The position numbers and the translations under genes are program-made. Below the pieces are notes generated by a model. That model saw nothing but the letters and a program-made list of their open reading frames with translations. It ran no database searches and was not told the DNA's origin. A stretch of 64,000 nucleotides of DNA from Deinococcus taeanensis (GTDB lineage: Bacteria > Deinococcota > Deinococci > Deinococcales > Deinococcaceae). The DNA is taken from assembly GCF_020229735.1 (NCBI RefSeq), contig NZ_CP083457.1:248001-312000 (forward strand). Direction: 5' to 3'. Shown piece by piece: positions 18,253 to 26,805 of the stretch. Every line of letters starts with the position of its first letter. Within the stretch, counting starts at the first letter, position 1.

Positions 18253-18861
18253 TTATACCGCGGTCATGTACCGTTCAGACGTCAGAAGGTTCTGTCTCCA
18301 CGGCCTGGTCGCGCGGTGCTGCGGGCTCCATCCCCCCGTCCGGGGGTCGGGCGGGGTCAGTGTGGCGCGCAACTCGACGCTGAACGGACCGTTTTCCTTC
18401 TCAAAAGCCTTGACCTGCAGCCACGCCGCCCAGGCGCAGTCGGCGACCCTGAGGACGTCGTGGTCCGCAGCGCCGCGCAGGAGGTCCTCCGCACAGGTCC
18501 GCAGCGGGCCGGTCAGGCGCCGCCGCACCCGGTACAGGCGTTCTGGCAGCGTGCGGCGCATGTCGTGGTCCTCAAGGACGCGCAGGAAATGCAGCACATT
18601 CAGCGCCCACGTCTGCAGTGCACGGACCGTCGGGTCCGGGCCTGGCCGGCTCAGGTAGGCTTTCAGTGCGCCTTCGGTCACGTGCAGCTGGCCGTTCATC
18701 TGAACACTCGGGAGCGTGCCCTGGTGCAGGAGGGCCCGGACGCTGGGCACGGGCAGCTTCAGGCGCTGCGCGGCTTGGGGCAGGTTCAGCAGGACGTCGT
18801 GTAACGGGCAGGCACCGGCGCGTGCAGCAGGCCGCGACTCTTCCGTGGGCGCCGCAGTCAA
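18253..18861 (-). CDS. Helix-turn-helix protein (excisionase/MerR-type HTH) downstream of glutamate dehydrogenase
   Basis: About 202 residues if translation starts at TTG 18861, which overlaps the TGA of the glutamate dehydrogenase gene. Residues around 25-70 read [21 protein letters not shown] and then [12 protein letters not shown]. That is the layout of the small winged HTH of excisionase-type DNA-binding domains (helix, turn, helix, then a K-A-YL closing helix). The remainder is Leu/Arg-rich and helical with no known domain. The start is uncertain: no ATG lies in a sensible place, and coupling to the dehydrogenase stop is the main argument. It could regulate the operon or act on DNA elsewhere. 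Confidence 0.6.
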   Translation of the reverse strand: MTAAPTEESRPAARAGACPLHDVLLNLPQAAQRLKLPVPSVRALLHQGTLPSVQMNGQLHVTEGALKAYLSRPGPDPTVRALQTWALNVLHFLRVLEDHDMRRTLPERLYRVRRRLTGPLRTCAEDLLRGAADHDVLRVADCAWAAWLQVKAFEKENGPFSVELRATLTPPDPRTGGWSPQHRATRPWRQNLLTSERYMTAV

Positions 18862-20198
18862 GGGTAGAGGCCCCGGAGCGCGCGGGCTTCGAGGACCCGG
18901 GTGCAGGCCACGATGTACACCGCGGTGCGCAGCGTCACGTTGTAGTGTTCCTTGACGTCCCACAGGCTGCGGAACGCTTCGCGCATGAGGCGGTCCAGCC
19001 GGTGGTTGATTTCTTCTTCGGACCAGAAGAACGAACTGAAATCCTGGACCCACTCGAAGTAGGACACCGTGACCCCGCCGGCGTTGGCCAGGACGTCCGG
19101 CACCACGGTCACGCCCATGTCGGCCAGCAGGTCGTCCGCGGCGGGCAGGGTGGGACCGTTGGCGCCTTCGACGATCAGCCTCGCCTTCAGGCGCCCGGCA
19201 TTTTCCAGGGTGATCTGCTTTTCCAGGGCGGCGGGAATCAGCACGTCGCACGCCACGTCCCAGAACTCATCGGGCTGCAGGGTGTCTGTGCCGGTCAGAC
19301 CGGTGATCGCCCCGGTGCGCTGCAGGTGGGTCAGGGCCAGGGCCGGATCAATTCCGGCGGCGCAGGCGATGGTGCCGGTGACGTCCTGAATGGCCACGAT
19401 CTTCGCGCCGTGCGCGTGGAAGATGCGGGCGGCGGCTTCTCCTACGTTCCCGAACTCCTGGACGGCGATACGTGCGCCTTCCATTGACATGCCGAGTTTC
19501 TTCATGGCCTCGGCACCGGTCACGAACACCCCTCGTCCGGTGGCGTCGGCGCGGCCCAGGGAGCCGCCCAGCGACACCGGTTTGCCGGTCACGACGCCGG
19601 TGGTGGTGCGCCCCACGTTCATGGAGTACGTGTCCATCATCCACGCCATGGTCTGCGGGCCGGTGCCGACGTCCGGCGCGGGGATGTCCTTGTCCGGGCC
19701 GATGATGAGGCCAATTTCGCTGGTGTAGCGCCGGGTCATGCGTTCCAGTTCACCCTGGGACAGGGTCCGGGGATCCACGCGGATGCCGCCTTTCCCGCCG
19801 CCGTACGGCAGGTTGACGGCCGCGTTCTTCACCGTCATCCAGGCCGACAGCGCCATCACTTCCGAGAGGGTGACGTCCTGGTGGTAGCGCACGCCCCCCT
19901 TGGCGGGGCCGCGGGAGGTGTTGTGCTGCACGCGGTAGCCTTCGAAGTGGGCCACCGACCCGTCGTCCAGGTGAATGGGCACGTCCACGACGAGGATCCG
20001 CTTGGGCCGGCGCAACGTCTCGGCCCAGACGGCCAGTGGGCCCAGGTACGGCACGACCCGGTCGACCTGATCGAGGAACATCGCGTATGGCCCAGGATGC
20101 TGCGGGTCCAGGTAGGACAGCGGGCCTGCCGCCGCGTCCGGGGTGTGGGGGGCGGGGGCGGTCCTGCGCGGGGGTGGGGTGGGGGCAGTCAGGGTCAT
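18858..20198 (-). CDS. Glu/Leu/Phe/Val dehydrogenase (glutamate dehydrogenase)
   Basis: A 446-residue NAD(P)-dependent amino-acid dehydrogenase interconverting glutamate and 2-oxoglutarate plus ammonia in the cytoplasm. The active-site lysines are in place: Lys-100 in [10 protein letters not shown], Lys-124 in MTVKNAAV and Lys-136 in PYGGGKGG. The catalytic Asp lies in PAPDVGT. The Rossmann nucleotide loop is [14 protein letters not shown]. Length and motif order are complete, so it should be active. The N-terminal 25 residues are Pro/Thr-rich and unlike the family. The gene begins within 4 bp of the upstream gene's end (ATGA) and ends overlapping the HTH gene, so all four minus-strand genes look translationally coupled. 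Confidence 0.9.
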   Translation of the reverse strand: MTLTAPTPPPRRTAPAPHTPDAAAGPLSYLDPQHPGPYAMFLDQVDRVVPYLGPLAVWAETLRRPKRILVVDVPIHLDDGSVAHFEGYRVQHNTSRGPAKGGVRYHQDVTLSEVMALSAWMTVKNAAVNLPYGGGKGGIRVDPRTLSQGELERMTRRYTSEIGLIIGPDKDIPAPDVGTGPQTMAWMMDTYSMNVGRTTTGVVTGKPVSLGGSLGRADATGRGVFVTGAEAMKKLGMSMEGARIAVQEFGNVGEAAARIFHAHGAKIVAIQDVTGTIACAAGIDPALALTHLQRTGAITGLTGTDTLQPDEFWDVACDVLIPAALEKQITLENAGRLKARLIVEGANGPTLPAADDLLADMGVTVVPDVLANAGGVTVSYFEWVQDFSSFFWSEEEINHRLDRLMREAFRSLWDVKEHYNVTLRTAVYIVACTRVLEARALRGLYP

Positions 20199-20635
20199 GG
20201 GTGGAGTCCTTTCCAGAGGGAGTGGTCACCGCGCAGCACGTGCAGCAGCGGCGCGCCGGTGTTCGCGCGCAGGGCGTTGAGAGCGGCGGGCGTCAGCGGC
20301 AGGTGCGTATCGTGAATGAGGCAGGTGGCCCGGGCGGCCGGGATCACTTCCGTCAGACCGGGACCGAGACCACCGGCTGGCCAGCCGCGCAGCGGGAAAT
20401 CGGGCAGGGCCACGGGCACCTTGTACGCTTCGAGGCCAAGGCGGTCACGCAACACCAGGCCCCGTTCGTCGACCAGCAGGACGCGCTGCTGCCCGTGGTC
20501 GGGGGTGAGGCCCAGGGCGGCCAGGTGCCGGCGCAGGCGGGCGGTGAGCCGCGCCGCCCGTGGGCCGCGCCCATACACGATGGTGACGGGTGGCTCGGCG
20601 CCTGCTCCGGTCAGGGCGGGCCGCGCTGCGCTCAT
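20195..20635 (-). CDS. Short malic-enzyme-like NAD-domain protein, function unknown
   Basis: A 146-residue protein. Its segment [15 protein letters not shown], then LEAYKVP, then [14 protein letters not shown] and [18 protein letters not shown] resembles the second half of the NAD-binding domain of malic enzymes (the VDSKG, W-hydrophobic and 'fear of no loop' F-T-x-E-V-I-x-A-M regions). The catalytic N-terminal malate domain and the dinucleotide GxGxxG loop are absent. It cannot be a malic enzyme on its own. ATG 20635 overlaps the upstream gene's stop by 4 bp and its own stop overlaps the dehydrogenase start by 4 bp. A regulatory or complex-forming role with the dehydrogenase is an inference. 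The family call is by eye and needs a profile search. Confidence 0.5.
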   Translation of the reverse strand: MSAARPALTGAGAEPPVTIVYGRGPRAARLTARLRRHLAALGLTPDHGQQRVLLVDERGLVLRDRLGLEAYKVPVALPDFPLRGWPAGGLGPGLTEVIPAARATCLIHDTHLPLTPAALNALRANTGAPLLHVLRGDHSLWKGLHP

Positions 20636-21555
20636 GAGGCGCCCCCCGCGTGCCTGAGGGCCGGCAACACTTCGTTGAGCACGTCGGTGCCGGGCGGCAG
20701 GTGGAATCTCAACGCACGGCCGCAGCGGGTGGTGTGAATGCCCGCCGCGGTGAGGGCGGCCAGGGCAGGCGGAATGGAGCGGCGACCGGCCCCGTGGTGA
20801 GGGTCGGGCAGCTCGGCGCTCACGAGGCTGCCCATGTGCTGGACCCGGCCCCACGCGCCGTGAGGCAGCGCCCTCAGCTGGCGGGCCAGCGCGGCCCCGG
20901 CACTGAAACCGCCGGGGCCTGTCCAGCTCCGTTGATAGCGGCGCAGGGTGTTCAGGCCCTGAAGGACAGCTTGCGCGGCCGGTTCGTCGGGCGGCGGGCT
21001 GCCGGCCGCTTTCCCACTCACGAGCAGACCGGGGCCAGCCGGGCCGGTGGGGGCCAGCAGCAGCAGGTCAGGCGCGACCGCTGCGTGGTCCAGCGCGAGA
21101 ACACGGCCGGTCTGACCGAACCCCGTGTGTCGTTCGTCGATGATCAGCTGGGCGCCCGAGCGGCGGCAGAAGGCGCGGGCGGCCCGCATGAACGCCTCAC
21201 TGCCCGGCGCCAGGCCGCGTTCACCGCAGAACGGCTCGATCATCACGGCGGCCACCTCGGGACCGGCAGCGGCTTCCAGGGCGTGAAGGTCACCGTAGGC
21301 GAGGTGCCGGAGGTTTCCGTCCGGCGCCGTGGCGCTCAGGCCGTCGGCGGGGACCGTGGAGATCAGTTCGCGCCGGCCGGTGCTGCGCCGGGCGTGGTGC
21401 AGGGCTGCGCGCGTGGCGGCCGCCACGGTCGGGTAGACCGACACGTGCGTGAGGGCCCGGGGCAGCAGGGACCGGAGCGCCGGATGGCTGGCGCAGGCAG
21501 GGAAAGGCGGGGGCGTGGGCGCAGAGCACTCCGGCTGTGGGCGTGGGGTGGGCAT
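20632..21555 (-). CDS. Class III aminotransferase-like protein lacking the PLP lysine
   Basis: A 307-residue protein resembling the middle and C-terminal parts of class III aminotransferases: AALHHARRSTGR, VAAVMIEPFCGERGL, then LIIDERHTGFGQTGRVLALDH, where Asp-140 matches the residue that holds the PLP ring nitrogen. The next block, normally VLAKxLGGG with the Schiff-base lysine, reads LLLLAPTGPAGPG, so proline (about residue 169) stands at the lysine position. The usual N-terminal 90 or so residues and the PLP-phosphate glycine loop are also missing or unrecognisable. It is therefore probably not a transaminase. GAGGAGG precedes ATG 21555. It heads a four-gene overlapping operon with glutamate dehydrogenase and is divergent from a MocR regulator. 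Confidence 0.72.
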   Translation of the reverse strand: MPTPRPQPECSAPTPPPFPACASHPALRSLLPRALTHVSVYPTVAAATRAALHHARRSTGRRELISTVPADGLSATAPDGNLRHLAYGDLHALEAAAGPEVAAVMIEPFCGERGLAPGSEAFMRAARAFCRRSGAQLIIDERHTGFGQTGRVLALDHAAVAPDLLLLAPTGPAGPGLLVSGKAAGSPPPDEPAAQAVLQGLNTLRRYQRSWTGPGGFSAGAALARQLRALPHGAWGRVQHMGSLVSAELPDPHHGAGRRSIPPALAALTAAGIHTTRCGRALRFHLPPGTDVLNEVLPALRHAGGAS

Positions 21556-21564
21556 GGGGCCTCC

Positions 21565-21587
21565 TCACCCCGCACGGAGCGGGGTGA
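21565..21587 (-). promoter_or_regulatory. Hairpin directly upstream of the operon's ribosome site
   Basis: TCACCCCGC (21565-21573) and GCGGGGTGA (21579-21587) form a perfect 9-bp stem with a 5-nt loop in the leader of the aminotransferase-like gene, a few bases before its GAGGAGG. It may be an operator in the divergent region or a structure modulating translation. There is no T-run, so termination is less likely. Confidence 0.4.
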
Positions 21588-21612
21588 CGCTGGACGGTGA
21601 GTGGGACGCTGG

Positions 21613-21640
21613 TTGACTCCTGTCTCGCAAAGAGTAAGCA
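21613..21640 (+). promoter_or_regulatory. Candidate promoter of the MocR-type gene
   Basis: TTGACT (21613-21618) and TAAGCA (21635-21640) are 16 bp apart and precede the ribosome site GGGAGGA (21648-21654). This sits in the roughly 100-bp divergent region, where a MocR regulator would be expected to bind to control itself and the opposite operon. Confidence 0.4.
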
Positions 21641-21659
21641 TGATCTGGGAGGAGCGAAA

Positions 21660-23183
21660 GTGCCAGATCAGACTCAAATAAACCAGCCAGTTCAGCGGCG
21701 AAGCCGGCAGGTGGCTGTGGCGCCCGGCGACCTCCCGCTGGTCCTCGACCGCACCAGCGAGGTGGGCCTGACCAAACAGCTCGCCCGGCAACTGCGCGCC
21801 GCCATCGCTCAGGGGCAGCTGGAACCACGCCAGCGCATGCCGTCCACGCGGGCGCTGGCCAGCGCCCTGGGCATCGGCCGCAACATTGCGTTTGAAGCGT
21901 ACGAGGACCTGCTGGCCGAAGGCTACCTGGTGGGTAAGGACCGCTCAGGTACCTTCGTGGCTCAGGAACTGTCCCCACAGGTGCTGGACCTGCGGGCCAC
22001 GCGGCCCGCGCCCAAACCGACCGCCCGCTGGCTGCAGCGCCAGGTCCCTGAACCGCAGGTGGAAGACGCCATCGCCCGTGATCAGGTGGAGTTCCGGGTC
22101 GGCCAGACGGACACCTCCACCCTGGGACACAGTGAGTGGCGCCGCGTGTGGCGGGAGGTTGCCGAGAGTGACCTGCCGACCGATTATGAAGCGCCGGCCG
22201 GCGACAGCCTGCTGAGAGAGGCGGTCGCTGAGTACCTGAAACGTGCCCGGGGCTTCGTGTGCTCACCGGACGACGTGATCATCACCTCGGGCGCTGTGCA
22301 GGGCGTCAACCTGATTGCTCAGGCAGTCCTGGCGCCGGGCGACCAGGTGGGCTTCGAGGAACCCGGTTACCGCCTCGCACGTCAGATCCTGCAGGAAAGT
22401 GGCGCCCAGATTCTGCCCCTGCCTGTCGACAAGGATGGCCTGCAGCTCAGTGCGTTGCCGAGCGGCGCGGGGGCGCCGGTCATGGTGTACACCACCCCCT
22501 CACATCAGTTTCCGCTGGGGGTGCGGCTGTCCATTCCGCGGCGCCTGGCGCTGCTGGAATGGGCCCGGCAGCACGACGTTCTGATTCTCGAAGATGACTA
22601 CGACAGCGAATTCCGTTACGGCGCCTCACCGCTGCCCTCCCTGGCCTCGCTGGACACCAGCGGCCACGTCGTTTACCTCGGCACCTTCTCCAAGGTGCTG
22701 TCCCCCGCGGTCCGGGTGGGCTATGTGGTAGCGCCTGGCGCCCTGCGAGACCGGCTGCTCCGCATCAAGAGCAAGGCGGACTTTCACACCTCCTGGCCGG
22801 TGCAGCGGGCCCTGGCCCTGATGATCACCCAGGGGCATCTGGAACGACACATTCGGCGGATGCGCAAGACCTATGCCCTGAAACGGGCGACCGTCAACCT
22901 GGCCCTGCAGCCCATCCGCCCGTATGCCCGCCTGATGGGCCTGGACGCCGGCCTGCACGCCCACCTTGAACTGAACCCGGATGTCAGCGCCCAGCAGGTG
23001 ATCGAGGAGGCCCTCAGGCAGGGCGTGATCGTGCCGGCGCTGGCCCCGTACTACCTGGGCCTGCCGGACCGGAACGGGCTGCTGCTCGGGTACGGCGGGC
23101 TGACCGTCCCGGAGATTCAGCGCAGCGCCGGCGTGCTGTGCGCTGCGATTGCCCAGGCGGCCGGCGAAACCCGCGCGCCCTGA
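21660..23183 (+). CDS. MocR/PdxR-type regulator (GntR wHTH fused to class I aminotransferase fold)
   Basis: A PLP-binding transcription regulator of 507 residues. The N-terminal winged helix (about 33-100) has the GntR pattern LARQLRAAIAQGQL, RMPSTRALASALGIGRN and YLVGKDRSGTFV. The rest is a class I aminotransferase fold with EDDYDSEFRY and an intact PLP lysine (Lys-345 in LGTFSKVLSP). Such proteins sense PLP or an amino-acid adduct and activate or repress adjacent operons (GabR, PdxR, TauR). GTG 21660 is chosen for its strong GGGAGGA 6 nt upstream; the frame extends to 21597 without one. Candidate targets are the divergent dehydrogenase operon and the amino-acid ABC transporter downstream. 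Confidence 0.88.
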   Translation: MPDQTQINQPVQRRSRQVAVAPGDLPLVLDRTSEVGLTKQLARQLRAAIAQGQLEPRQRMPSTRALASALGIGRNIAFEAYEDLLAEGYLVGKDRSGTFVAQELSPQVLDLRATRPAPKPTARWLQRQVPEPQVEDAIARDQVEFRVGQTDTSTLGHSEWRRVWREVAESDLPTDYEAPAGDSLLREAVAEYLKRARGFVCSPDDVIITSGAVQGVNLIAQAVLAPGDQVGFEEPGYRLARQILQESGAQILPLPVDKDGLQLSALPSGAGAPVMVYTTPSHQFPLGVRLSIPRRLALLEWARQHDVLILEDDYDSEFRYGASPLPSLASLDTSGHVVYLGTFSKVLSPAVRVGYVVAPGALRDRLLRIKSKADFHTSWPVQRALALMITQGHLERHIRRMRKTYALKRATVNLALQPIRPYARLMGLDAGLHAHLELNPDVSAQQVIEEALRQGVIVPALAPYYLGLPDRNGLLLGYGGLTVPEIQRSAGVLCAAIAQAAGETRAP

Positions 23184-23200
23184 CCGACTAGGTTTCAGCG

Positions 23201-23236
23201 ACGTGCGCGGCCCCCCCATTGGGGGGCCGCGCACGT
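23201..23236 (+). terminator. Strong hairpin after the MocR gene
   Basis: A perfect 16-bp stem (23201-23216 with 23221-23236) with a 4-nt CATT loop, extremely GC-rich, begins 18 bp after the stop codon. No T-run follows, so it could be a terminator of the no-U type or a bidirectional transcript-stabilising hairpin. Confidence 0.55.
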
Positions 23237-23370
23237 TCTGCCGGCCTGGATCGGGTGGCCGCGCCGGGGCCAGTGCAGCTCGCCGGCCACCCGCACTGGC
23301 GCAGCGCGGCGCCGCTTTGCGCCGACCCGCGGAGGCCCCGGCACTTCAGGGGGACCGCAGGCGCAGGTGC

Positions 23371-23418
23371 AAACTGGTTGGTGAACTTCGCACAAAACTG
23401 GCCTTGTGAGGCAACCAG
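23371..23418. promoter_or_regulatory. Repeated AAACTGG boxes upstream of the amino-acid transporter
   Basis: AAACTGG occurs at 23371-23377 and again at 23395-23401, a 24-bp spacing, and ACCAGT (inverted core) follows at about 23413-23418. MocR-type regulators typically bind two direct repeats plus an inverted one. This array lies about 145 bp before the transporter's first gene, right after the MocR gene. The link is inferred. Confidence 0.35.
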
Positions 23419-23544
23419 TCCGCAGCTATAACCTCCGTCAACCAAGGTTCTGCTGTCTGCCCATCCAACCCCGTCACCGGCGACCCTCAGGGCGCCTCCT
23501 TTCCCGAGCCGTTCCAGCGGCGCGGGCCCCCTCTGGAGTTGTTT

Positions 23545-24303
23545 ATGCTGCGTGCCACCCCGTCACTGCTGCTGTGCGCCGTTCTGGCCCTGGGACACGC
23601 CCAGGCCGGCACCCTGAAGGACATTCAGGCCTCCGGCGTCCTGCGCATCGCGACCAACGCCGAATTCAAGCCGTTTACGTACTTTGAGGGCAAGACCATG
23701 AAAGGCTTCGAGTACGACCTGGGGAACCTGCTGGCGCGGCAGATGGGCCTGAAACCCCAGTGGATCAACCAGCGTTTCGACTCGCTGCTGATCGGGCTCA
23801 ACCAGGACCGCTTCGATCTGGTGATCTCCAGCCACGGCATCACCCCCGAACGGGCCAGGGCGGTGGACTTTACCGCGCCGCATTACTGCAGCGGCGGCCT
23901 GATCGTCTCGCTGCCGGGTGGCCCCCGGACCGTAGCCAGCCTGAAAGGCAAGGTCATTGCCACGCAGGTGGGTACAACCTATGCCGAGCAGATCCGGACG
24001 GTAACAGGAAGCACCAACCTGCGGCTGTACCCGAACAACAGCGACGCGCTGCAGGCCCTCACCAGCGGGCGGGTAGACGCCATGGTCAATGAGAAGTTCT
24101 ACGCTCTGGAGGCCCTCAAACAATCGGGAGGCCGCCTCCAGCAGGGCGAACTGCTCTTTCAGGAGCAGCTGGGCATGGCCGTGGCGAAAGGCAACACCAC
24201 CCTGCTTCAAGCGGTGAACAGGAGCCTCAAGACCGCTCAAAACAACGGCAGTTACGCCAGGTTGTCCAAGCAGTACTTCGGAGAGGACGTCCGGTGCAAG
24301 TAA
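23545..24303 (+). CDS. Amino-acid ABC transporter, substrate-binding protein
   Basis: A 252-residue family 3 periplasmic binding protein. The signal peptide ends at GHAQA-GTLK (residue 20). The family signature GVLRIATNAEFKPFTYFE and the FEYDLGNLLA region are present, followed by FDLVISSHGITPERARAVDFT. It would bind a polar amino acid such as glutamate, glutamine or arginine; the exact ligand is not readable. ATG 23545 fits a TCTGGAG ribosome site 7 nt upstream better than TTG 23539. The end overlaps the permease start by 10 bp. Its position after the MocR and dehydrogenase cluster suggests amino-acid nitrogen acquisition. Confidence 0.88.
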   Translation: MLRATPSLLLCAVLALGHAQAGTLKDIQASGVLRIATNAEFKPFTYFEGKTMKGFEYDLGNLLARQMGLKPQWINQRFDSLLIGLNQDRFDLVISSHGITPERARAVDFTAPHYCSGGLIVSLPGGPRTVASLKGKVIATQVGTTYAEQIRTVTGSTNLRLYPNNSDALQALTSGRVDAMVNEKFYALEALKQSGGRLQQGELLFQEQLGMAVAKGNTTLLQAVNRSLKTAQNNGSYARLSKQYFGEDVRCK

Positions 24304-25094
24304 GAAGCGACCGCCGCGTGCTGCCCGGAACGCCCCACGCAGCGTTGACGGCCACCGGATGGACGGCCCTGGGCATCGCGGCCTTTTTCGCCTTGTTTCT
24401 CGTGATCAGCGCGGTGCTGACGCGAATCCCGGATCCGATCGGGTCAAGAGCGTCGCTGTTCGTTGAGGGCGCGCGCACCACGCTGATCCTGACCCTGATC
24501 TCCGGCGCGCTGGGTCTCGTGGTGGGTGCATTCGCCGGCCTGGCCCGGACCTCGCCGCTGCGGCTGCTCAGCGTACCGGCCGCCGCCTACATCTGGGTGA
24601 TTCGCGGGACGCCGCTGCTGGTGCAACTGCTGTTCGTGTACAACGCGCTGCCCATCATGCTGAAGTCCGTGGGCATCCGCGCTGAACTCAACGAGTTTTC
24701 CTCGGCAGTGCTGGCCCTGGCCCTGAACGTCGGCGCCTACAACGCAGAGGTGATCCGCGCCGGGCTGCAGGCCGTGCCGCGCGGTCAGAACGAAGCGGCC
24801 CGGTCCCTGGGGCTCAGCGGAACGCAGACGATGATGACGGTCGTGATGCCTCAGGCGCTGCGGATCGTGACGCCACCGCTGGTCAACAACAAAGTCGCGC
24901 TTCTTAAGGACTCTTCGCTGGCGTCGTCGATTGCCCTGCTGGAGCTGACCCTGGCCGGCTCGCGGGTCTCGAGTGAGAGCTTTCAGCCGGTGCCAGTCCT
25001 GATCACGATCGCGGCAGTGTACCTGACCCTGACCACGGTGCTCACCCTGTTCACTGACGTTCTTGAACGGCGACTGAAAATCGCGTCCCGGTAA
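24294..25094 (+). CDS. Amino-acid ABC transporter permease (HisM/GlnP type)
   Basis: A 266-residue inner-membrane permease starting at GTG 24294 within the end of the binding-protein gene. It has about six hydrophobic segments. The ATPase-contact EAA loop is readable as QNEAARSLGLSGTQTMMTVVMPQA, with the RGTPLLVQL motif of polar-amino-acid permeases before it. A single permease gene is enough for a homodimeric channel. The ATPase gene follows after 15 bp. Confidence 0.9.
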   Translation: MQVRSDRRVLPGTPHAALTATGWTALGIAAFFALFLVISAVLTRIPDPIGSRASLFVEGARTTLILTLISGALGLVVGAFAGLARTSPLRLLSVPAAAYIWVIRGTPLLVQLLFVYNALPIMLKSVGIRAELNEFSSAVLALALNVGAYNAEVIRAGLQAVPRGQNEAARSLGLSGTQTMMTVVMPQALRIVTPPLVNNKVALLKDSSLASSIALLELTLAGSRVSSESFQPVPVLITIAAVYLTLTTVLTLFTDVLERRLKIASR

Positions 25095-25109
25095 GGAAGG
25101 AAAAGAACC

Positions 25110-25847
25110 ATGACGGCATCCATTATTCAAGCGAGCGGCGTTCACAAGCATTTCGGCACGTTTCACGCCCTGCGGGGGGTGAGTCTCGAGGTTCGCAGCG
25201 GCGAAGTCGTCGTGGTGATCGGGCCCTCCGGCAGTGGCAAAAGCACCTTTATCCGCACGCTCAATGCCCTGGACGCCCACGACAGCGGCAGCATCACCAT
25301 TGACGGCATTCCACTCAACGGACGCCAGAACCTGGACGCGATCCGGCGGGAGGTGGGGATGGTGTTCCAGTCGTTCAATCTGTTTCCGCACCTGACGGTG
25401 CTGGACAACATCACGCTCGCGCCCATGCGGGTGCGCCGCCAGAGCAAGGCCGACGCCGAGGCGCGCGGCCTGGAGCTGCTGCGCCGGGTCGGCATCGAGG
25501 AGCAGGCCCACAAGTACCCCGCCCAGCTCTCCGGCGGCCAACAGCAGCGCGTCGCCATCGCCCGCGCGCTCGCCATGGACCCCAAGGTCATGCTGTTCGA
25601 CGAGCCCACCTCCGCCCTGGACCCCGAGATGATCAAGGAGGTTCTGGACGTCATGAAGGAACTTGCCCGCAGCGGCATGACCATGCTCGTCGTCACGCAC
25701 GAGATGGGCTTCGCGCGGGAGGTCGCCGACCGCATCCTGTTCTTCGATCAGGGCACGATCGTCGAGGACACCACCCCGGAAGCCTTCTACCAGAACCCCC
25801 AGCATGACCGCGCCAAGGCCTTTCTCAGCAAGATCCTCGGCCACTGA
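25110..25847 (+). CDS. Amino-acid ABC transporter ATPase (GlnQ type)
   Basis: A 245-residue cytoplasmic ATPase with a complete motif set: Walker [11 protein letters not shown]-loop FQSFNLFPH, signature [15 protein letters not shown], Walker [13 protein letters not shown] and the H-loop VVTHEMGFA. The ribosome site AAGGAAGG precedes ATG 25110. With the binding protein and permease it makes a complete importer in one operon, closed by a terminator at 25989. Confidence 0.93.
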   Translation: MTASIIQASGVHKHFGTFHALRGVSLEVRSGEVVVVIGPSGSGKSTFIRTLNALDAHDSGSITIDGIPLNGRQNLDAIRREVGMVFQSFNLFPHLTVLDNITLAPMRVRRQSKADAEARGLELLRRVGIEEQAHKYPAQLSGGQQQRVAIARALAMDPKVMLFDEPTSALDPEMIKEVLDVMKELARSGMTMLVVTHEMGFAREVADRILFFDQGTIVEDTTPEAFYQNPQHDRAKAFLSKILGH

Positions 25848-25988
25848 ACAGAGGCCACCCCACCCACTCCGGAGCGGCGCCCGTTCACGCAGCCCGGGCC
25901 CTTTCACGGAATCAGCTCGGCCACAACGAAAACCTCTGCACGTGTATCGATTATATTTCCAGCCTGTTCAAGTGCAGTGAAGAGTCAC

Positions 25989-26031
25989 AAGAGGCGCGGC
26001 GAATCAGGTTCGCCGCGCCTCTTCATTTTTT
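25989..26031 (+). terminator. Rho-independent terminator of the amino-acid ABC operon
   Basis: A perfect 15-bp stem (25989-26003 with 26009-26023), 5-nt loop TCAGG, followed by CATTTTTT. It is the clearest classical terminator in the window and lies about 140 bp after the ATPase gene. Confidence 0.88.
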
Positions 26032-26442
26032 AGGTCACTGGTCGGGTTGCCCTGGGCCATGCTGCACGGGAGCACTGGCGCTTCAACTCCGGCTGGGAGC
26101 CTGAGCAGAGTGCAGAGGATACAGGGAGCAGGAACTCCCCATCCCGGAGGGGGCAGGCCTCTGGCCACTGTGCCTGGAGACGGCCGTCACAGTTGAGCCA
26201 GCCCTTCCAGCTGTAGACGTTGGGGACCGGTCCTCTCGAGATAGCGGTGCGCGCTGCGCGCCATTCATTCCAGCGCCGCAAAGTGGCGCTCTTCGAGCTG
26301 AGCACAGGGGGACAGGTGAGCTGCCAGCGGGGCCTGCCCCAGAGAATCAATGTCAGGCCGCAACGCCCTCAGTTGGGCACGGGCGGTGCACACAGCGGAG
26401 TGAGGGGCGGAGTGGGCAGTGGGTGAACTCCCATGTCACTGC
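26032..26442. other. Intergenic region with one doubtful minus-strand frame
   Basis: A minus-strand frame of about 106 codons (26030-26350) has a Trp/Arg-rich composition (RRWNEWRAARTA, then WPEACPLRDGEFLLPV) that looks more protein-like than chance. It overlaps the terminator, has no ribosome site and matches no family I know. Otherwise nothing is seen. Confidence 0.3.
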
Positions 26443-26805
26443 TCAGGAAATCACTTCATATCCGCCCAGAACAAAAATGGGCGAGAGCAGAACAAGGAGC
26501 CAGAGAGGTGACTTTGGAAAGGCCAACACGCCAGTGACGGCAGTCATCAAAAGGGCGAATCCAATGATTTTAACGGTACCGAGATCGCCAATCGATACCA
26601 GGTGGGCCGCCAAAAAGCCAATCAAAGCCAGGGGAAGGCCCATGATCGTAAACCAGAAGGCGAGTGCGCGACCGTACTCTCCACTGAATCGACCGACAAA
26701 TCCCTCTGAAAATGCCTCCTGAAAGTGAGGTCGATACCTTGCCATCCCGAAAAGAACATGAGCGATACCCAGAAGGAAAAGCAGCCAACTTGCAACAAGT
26801 GTCAT
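26443..26805 (-). CDS. Small four-helix membrane protein, DUF6463-like
   Basis: A 120-residue integral membrane protein with four hydrophobic segments and almost no soluble part: ASWLLFLLGIAHVLFG, a short polar loop HFQEAFSEGFVG, FWFTIMGLPLALIGFLAAHL, and two more at the C-terminus. The pattern recalls DUF6463 proteins, with moderate certainty. The ATG at 26805 has AGGAG 8 nt upstream, and the frame's N-terminal extension to 27042 is not needed. It stands alone. Its codon use is a little more AT-rich than the neighbours. Confidence 0.65.
   Translation of the reverse strand: MTLVASWLLFLLGIAHVLFGMARYRPHFQEAFSEGFVGRFSGEYGRALAFWFTIMGLPLALIGFLAAHLVSIGDLGTVKIIGFALLMTAVTGVLAFPKSPLWLLVLLSPIFVLGGYEVIS

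Noticed and set aside
20632..21555. Calling this gene a functional acetylornithine or GABA aminotransferase
   Set aside because: The Schiff-base lysine block reads APTGPAGPG and the N-terminal third is absent, so transaminase activity is not supported.
24444..25907. Long minus-strand open frame across the amino-acid permease and ATPase genes
   Set aside because: Its composition is non-protein-like and the plus strand carries unmistakable ABC motifs.
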